Assembly: GCA_963704505.1 (NCBI GenBank)
Contig: OY969912.1
Location: 1,054,001 to 1,118,000, forward strand
From: VRUE01 sp963704505
GTDB lineage: Bacteria > Actinomycetota > Thermoleophilia > Solirubrobacterales > 70-9
Direction of reading: 5' to 3'
DNA length: 64,000 nucleotides
Made by a program: the position numbers and the translations under genes. The notes below the pieces were generated by a model. The model ran no database searches. It worked only from the letters and a program-made list of their open reading frames with translations, and had not been told where the DNA came from. This document shows, piece by piece, positions 61,262 to 64,000 of the stretch (positions are counted from its first letter, which is position 1; the number at the start of each line of letters is the position of its first letter).

Positions 61262-62037
61262 AAAGGACCCTCGTTCTCGCAGTCGCAGCTCTCTGTCTCG
61301 TCCTGGTCTCGTTGAGCCAGGCCGAGATCACCCAGCGCGGCAACACGCGCCTCACCTTCGACGGGCAGATCACCCCCAACAAGCTCCCCAAGAAGGGCAC
61401 CTCGCCGGTCAAGGTCGCCGTCTCGGTCAAAATCGCCGCGGTCAGCGAAAGCAAGCCGCCGCCCGAGTTGAGCTCGATCAAAATCCAGATCAACCGCTAC
61501 GGCGTGCTCGACGCGACCGGCCTGCCGGTCTGCCAGGTCGACGACATCCAGCCCTCGACCACCGAAAAGGCCCTCCAGGCCTGCCGCCAGTCGCTGGTCG
61601 GCGAAGGGACCTTCTCAGCCAAAGTCTTCTCCTCCGACGACGCGCAGTTCCCGTCGAACGGAAAGGTCTACGCCTTCTACGGCAGCTACAAGGGCAAGCC
61701 GGCGATCCTCGCCCACGTCTACGGAACCGAACCTGTGCCGACGTCGTTCATCCTCCCGTTCACGATCACCCGCTCGGGTGGCACCTACGGGACGACGCTC
61801 TCGGCCCCTGTGCCCAAGGTGGGCGCCGGGTCCGCCTATGTGACCGGGCTCAACCTGACCCTGTTCCGCAAGTACACCTTCAAGGGCAAGCAGCGCAGCT
61901 TCGCCAATGCGTCCTGCCCGCTTCCCAAGGGCGTTTCTGTGGCCTCGTTCAAATTCGCCAAGGCGAGCTTCGGCTTCAAGGGCCAGAAGGCCCTCACCCC
62001 GGCGCCTCTGACCCGCAGCTGCAAGGGGCGTGGATAG
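61258..62037 (+). CDS. Conserved secreted protein of the surface operon
   Basis: 259 aa from GTG 61258, overlapping the previous stop by four bases. Signal peptide KRTLVLAVAALCLVLVSLSQA. The mature protein is a single beta-rich domain with four Cys (LPVCQVDD, LQACRQSL, NASCPLPKG, TRSCKGRG); phrases like INRYGVLDATGLPVC, YGTEPVPTSFILPF and FGFKGQKALT look strongly conserved. I recognise the pattern from other Thermoleophilia secreted proteins but know no function. It is the smallest member of the operon. Confidence 0.85.
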   Translation: MKRTLVLAVAALCLVLVSLSQAEITQRGNTRLTFDGQITPNKLPKKGTSPVKVAVSVKIAAVSESKPPPELSSIKIQINRYGVLDATGLPVCQVDDIQPSTTEKALQACRQSLVGEGTFSAKVFSSDDAQFPSNGKVYAFYGSYKGKPAILAHVYGTEPVPTSFILPFTITRSGGTYGTTLSAPVPKVGAGSAYVTGLNLTLFRKYTFKGKQRSFANASCPLPKGVSVASFKFAKASFGFKGQKALTPAPLTRSCKGRG

Positions 62038-62040
62038 CCG

Positions 62041-64000
62041 ATGCGCTTCCGCGGCAAGAGCCTCGTAGCGATGCTCCTGCTGGCTGCCGCCGCGCTCGCG
62101 GTGGCAGCGGTCCCGGCGAGTGCGGATCCGCCGTCGACGACGATCGGGCCGGTCAGCAAAGTCTCTTATGACTCGGCTCACGTGACCGGCGAAGTCGTCG
62201 GCAAGCCGCCCTCGACGACAACCACATTCGAATACTCGACCGACGACGTCGAATGGGAAAAAGGCCCGTCTGAATTCACCTTCGGAGGGGTCACGAAGCC
62301 GGTGGAAGCAAACCTCACCGGGCTCAAGGGCGGGACCAAGTACTACGTGCGGTTGTCGGCGACCAACTTCACCGATCCGGTGGCGATCTCACCCGGCCCC
62401 GACCCTGAATTCACCACCCTCCCGGTCGATCCGCCGGTCGTGGACTCGATCGACAGTGCCGGCGAAGTCGAATACACGAGGGCGAAGGCGACCGGCAGGG
62501 TCACCCGCCCGTCCAACGCGGACCACGCCTTCGACGCGCACTGCAACTTCGAATACCTCACGGATGCCGAATACGTCACCACCTCGACCGAGGTCGACAG
62601 GCTGACCGTCCAGGCGACCGGCGGCACCTTCGTCCTCCGCTTCGCCGGCGTGAACAGCGCGGCGATCCCCTTCAACGCCTCCGCGGCCACCGTGGACGCG
62701 GCGCTGGAAGCGCTGCCCGGCATCGGCGCCGGGAACGTCTCGGTGTCAGGCGGCCCGGGCGGCGGAGACGGCTCGACGCCGTACGAAATCACCTTCGGCG
62801 GGACGCTGGTCGAAAAGAACGTCCCGGATTTCCGCCCGAACGCCACCGGGCTGACCGGCCCTGGTACCGCGGCCACCGTCGAAACCACCACCCAGGGCCG
62901 GGCGGTGGGCTTCGAAGGCGCCGGCCAGGCCGGTTGCGCTCCGGAAAGCTCGATCGAAAAAGCGGGATCCTCTGACGTCAGCGCCCAGCTCTCGGGCCTG
63001 ATCCCGGGGACGAAATACCACCTGCGACTGTCGGCGTCGAACGCGGGCGGCAGCGATGCGAAAGTCGCCTCCACCTTCACCACCTCCTCCCCGGTGCCCC
63101 CGCCCGCCGTCCTCGTCACCGACAACGCCTCGGAAGTCCAGTACCGGACGGCCAAGGTGAGCGGCGAAGTGCAGCGCCCCCCGGGCGTCGATCCGACGCT
63201 TGATGTCACCTGCAACTTCGAATACGTCACCGACGCGCAGTTCGCCTCGACGGAATTCGAAGGCGCCTCGCCGGTGGCGTGCGCGGGCGACAGCCCGATC
63301 CACGCGGAAGGCGCCTCGAAAGTCACGGCCGAACTCGGAGGCCTCGAACCCGGGACGAAATACCACCTGCGATTGAGCGTGTCGAATGCCGGGGGCAGCA
63401 AATCAAAAGCGGCGCCTGCCGCCTTCACCACGCTGGGCCCGATCCCGGCGGCGAGCATCGTCGAAGTCAACCCCGCCGCCGCCGTCGGCTACTCGCTCGC
63501 CACCCTGTCCGCGAAAATCGACCGCCCGTCGGGCAGCGACGCGGCGCTCGACGTCGGCTGCACCTTCGAATTCATCAGCGACGCCGGCTACGTCAACTCG
63601 ACCGAGGTCGACCGGTTGACCATCCAGGCGACCGGCGGCACCTTCGTCCTCGGCTTCGAAGGCGTGGAAAGCGCGCCGATCCCCTTCGACGCGTCGGCGA
63701 GCGCCGTCGCAGCGGCACTGGAAGGCTTCGCCGGCATCGGCTCGGGCAACGTCGCCGTGACCGGCGGCCCGGGGAACAAAGAGGGGTCGGCTCCCTACCT
63801 GATCACCTTCAAAGGGACGCTCGTCAACAAAAACATCGCGGACATCGGCCAGAACGGCTCCGGGCTGACCGGCGCGAACGTCGCAGCCAACCTGGAAACG
63901 ATCACCCAGGGGCACCAGGAAGGCTTCGAAGGCGCCAACCAGTCGGGCTGCAATCCGGAAAACCCGGTCCACAAAGAAGGCGTCTCGAAAGTGGAAACGA
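62041..64000 (+). CDS. Secreted FN3-repeat protein with nested beta modules (3' partial)
   Basis: At least 653 aa, open to the window edge. A signal peptide ends near residue 29 (AAVPASA). Repeated fibronectin-III domains follow, with FEY...TDA strands and GLxPGTKYHLRLSASNAGGS ends. In two of them, at about residues 180-300 and 515-640, a 90-120 aa module (EVDRLTVQATGGTFVLRF, AALEALPGIGAGNVSVSGG) is inserted into the same loop; the repeat between them lacks it. Glu is coded almost only by GAA. It begins three bases after the previous stop. Confidence 0.87.
   Translation, partial: MRFRGKSLVAMLLLAAAALAVAAVPASADPPSTTIGPVSKVSYDSAHVTGEVVGKPPSTTTTFEYSTDDVEWEKGPSEFTFGGVTKPVEANLTGLKGGTKYYVRLSATNFTDPVAISPGPDPEFTTLPVDPPVVDSIDSAGEVEYTRAKATGRVTRPSNADHAFDAHCNFEYLTDAEYVTTSTEVDRLTVQATGGTFVLRFAGVNSAAIPFNASAATVDAALEALPGIGAGNVSVSGGPGGGDGSTPYEITFGGTLVEKNVPDFRPNATGLTGPGTAATVETTTQGRAVGFEGAGQAGCAPESSIEKAGSSDVSAQLSGLIPGTKYHLRLSASNAGGSDAKVASTFTTSSPVPPPAVLVTDNASEVQYRTAKVSGEVQRPPGVDPTLDVTCNFEYVTDAQFASTEFEGASPVACAGDSPIHAEGASKVTAELGGLEPGTKYHLRLSVSNAGGSKSKAAPAAFTTLGPIPAASIVEVNPAAAVGYSLATLSAKIDRPSGSDAALDVGCTFEFISDAGYVNSTEVDRLTIQATGGTFVLGFEGVESAPIPFDASASAVAAALEGFAGIGSGNVAVTGGPGNKEGSAPYLITFKGTLVNKNIADIGQNGSGLTGANVAANLETITQGHQEGFEGANQSGCNPENPVHKEGVSKVET

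Overview
The window is high-GC DNA from an actinobacterium. The style of the secreted proteins points to the class Thermoleophilia (Solirubrobacterales-like): many signal-peptide proteins built from beta-propeller, fibronectin-III and Cys-rich modules with Lys-rich C-terminal tails. This assignment is an inference from protein style, not from a marker gene.

Positions 1-23284 are the right-hand part of an integrative and conjugative element (ICE). It holds parB (497-2014), a cargo block of small and secreted proteins (2035-5669), an SSB-like protein (5931-6230), a replication-relaxation-type protein (6694-7353), a VirD4/TraG-type coupling ATPase (7798-9483) and a second SSB (9532-9900). Next come a sigma factor fused to a zinc-finger/membrane tail (10089-11447) and a transfer operon (11510-20289). 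That operon encodes a membrane Pro-rich protein, a TcpC/VirB8-like protein, a pilin-like protein, a TcpE-like protein, a VirB4-type ATPase, a VirB6/TcpH-like channel protein and a two-domain peptidoglycan hydrolase. The element ends with an excisionase-like protein (21319-21555), a tyrosine integrase (21552-22745) and a 43-bp 3' fragment of tRNA-Arg(ACG) at 23242-23284, read as attR. The intact tRNA, the left end and any canonical relaxase are not in the window.

Positions 23319-38000 are chromosomal genes: a phosphodiester glycosidase, a glycosyltransferase, a secreted beta-helix protein, a HAD phosphatase, a methyltransferase, an alpha/beta hydrolase, an OmdA-type protein, a YVTN propeller protein, a RibD/DHFR-like reductase, a LuxR regulator, two tandem YWTD-propeller paralogues and an MDR dehydrogenase.

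Positions 38244-64000 form the most unusual part: two operons of giant secreted proteins joined by 4-base ATGA/GTGA overlaps. Two protein families alternate. Type P (38244, 45010, 54101) has a propeller and/or FN3 N-terminus, a [C/S]R-x-x-E-x-x-S/A module, a Cys-x-Ser-Cys motif, a YDAR-x-GGG motif and a Lys-rich tail. Type Q (42203, 49116, 56340; 903-958 aa) carries a four-fold Cys...Cys-Pro...Ile-Gly module. A divergent tandem-TetR regulator (51936-53774) sits between the operons. A perfect 10-bp inverted repeat lies inside the predicted promoter of the second operon, so a regulator-controlled cell-surface system is likely. Its function is unknown. Two genes (2900-4551 and 54101-56343) are broken by apparent single-base losses in G/C runs, which may be real or sequencing errors.
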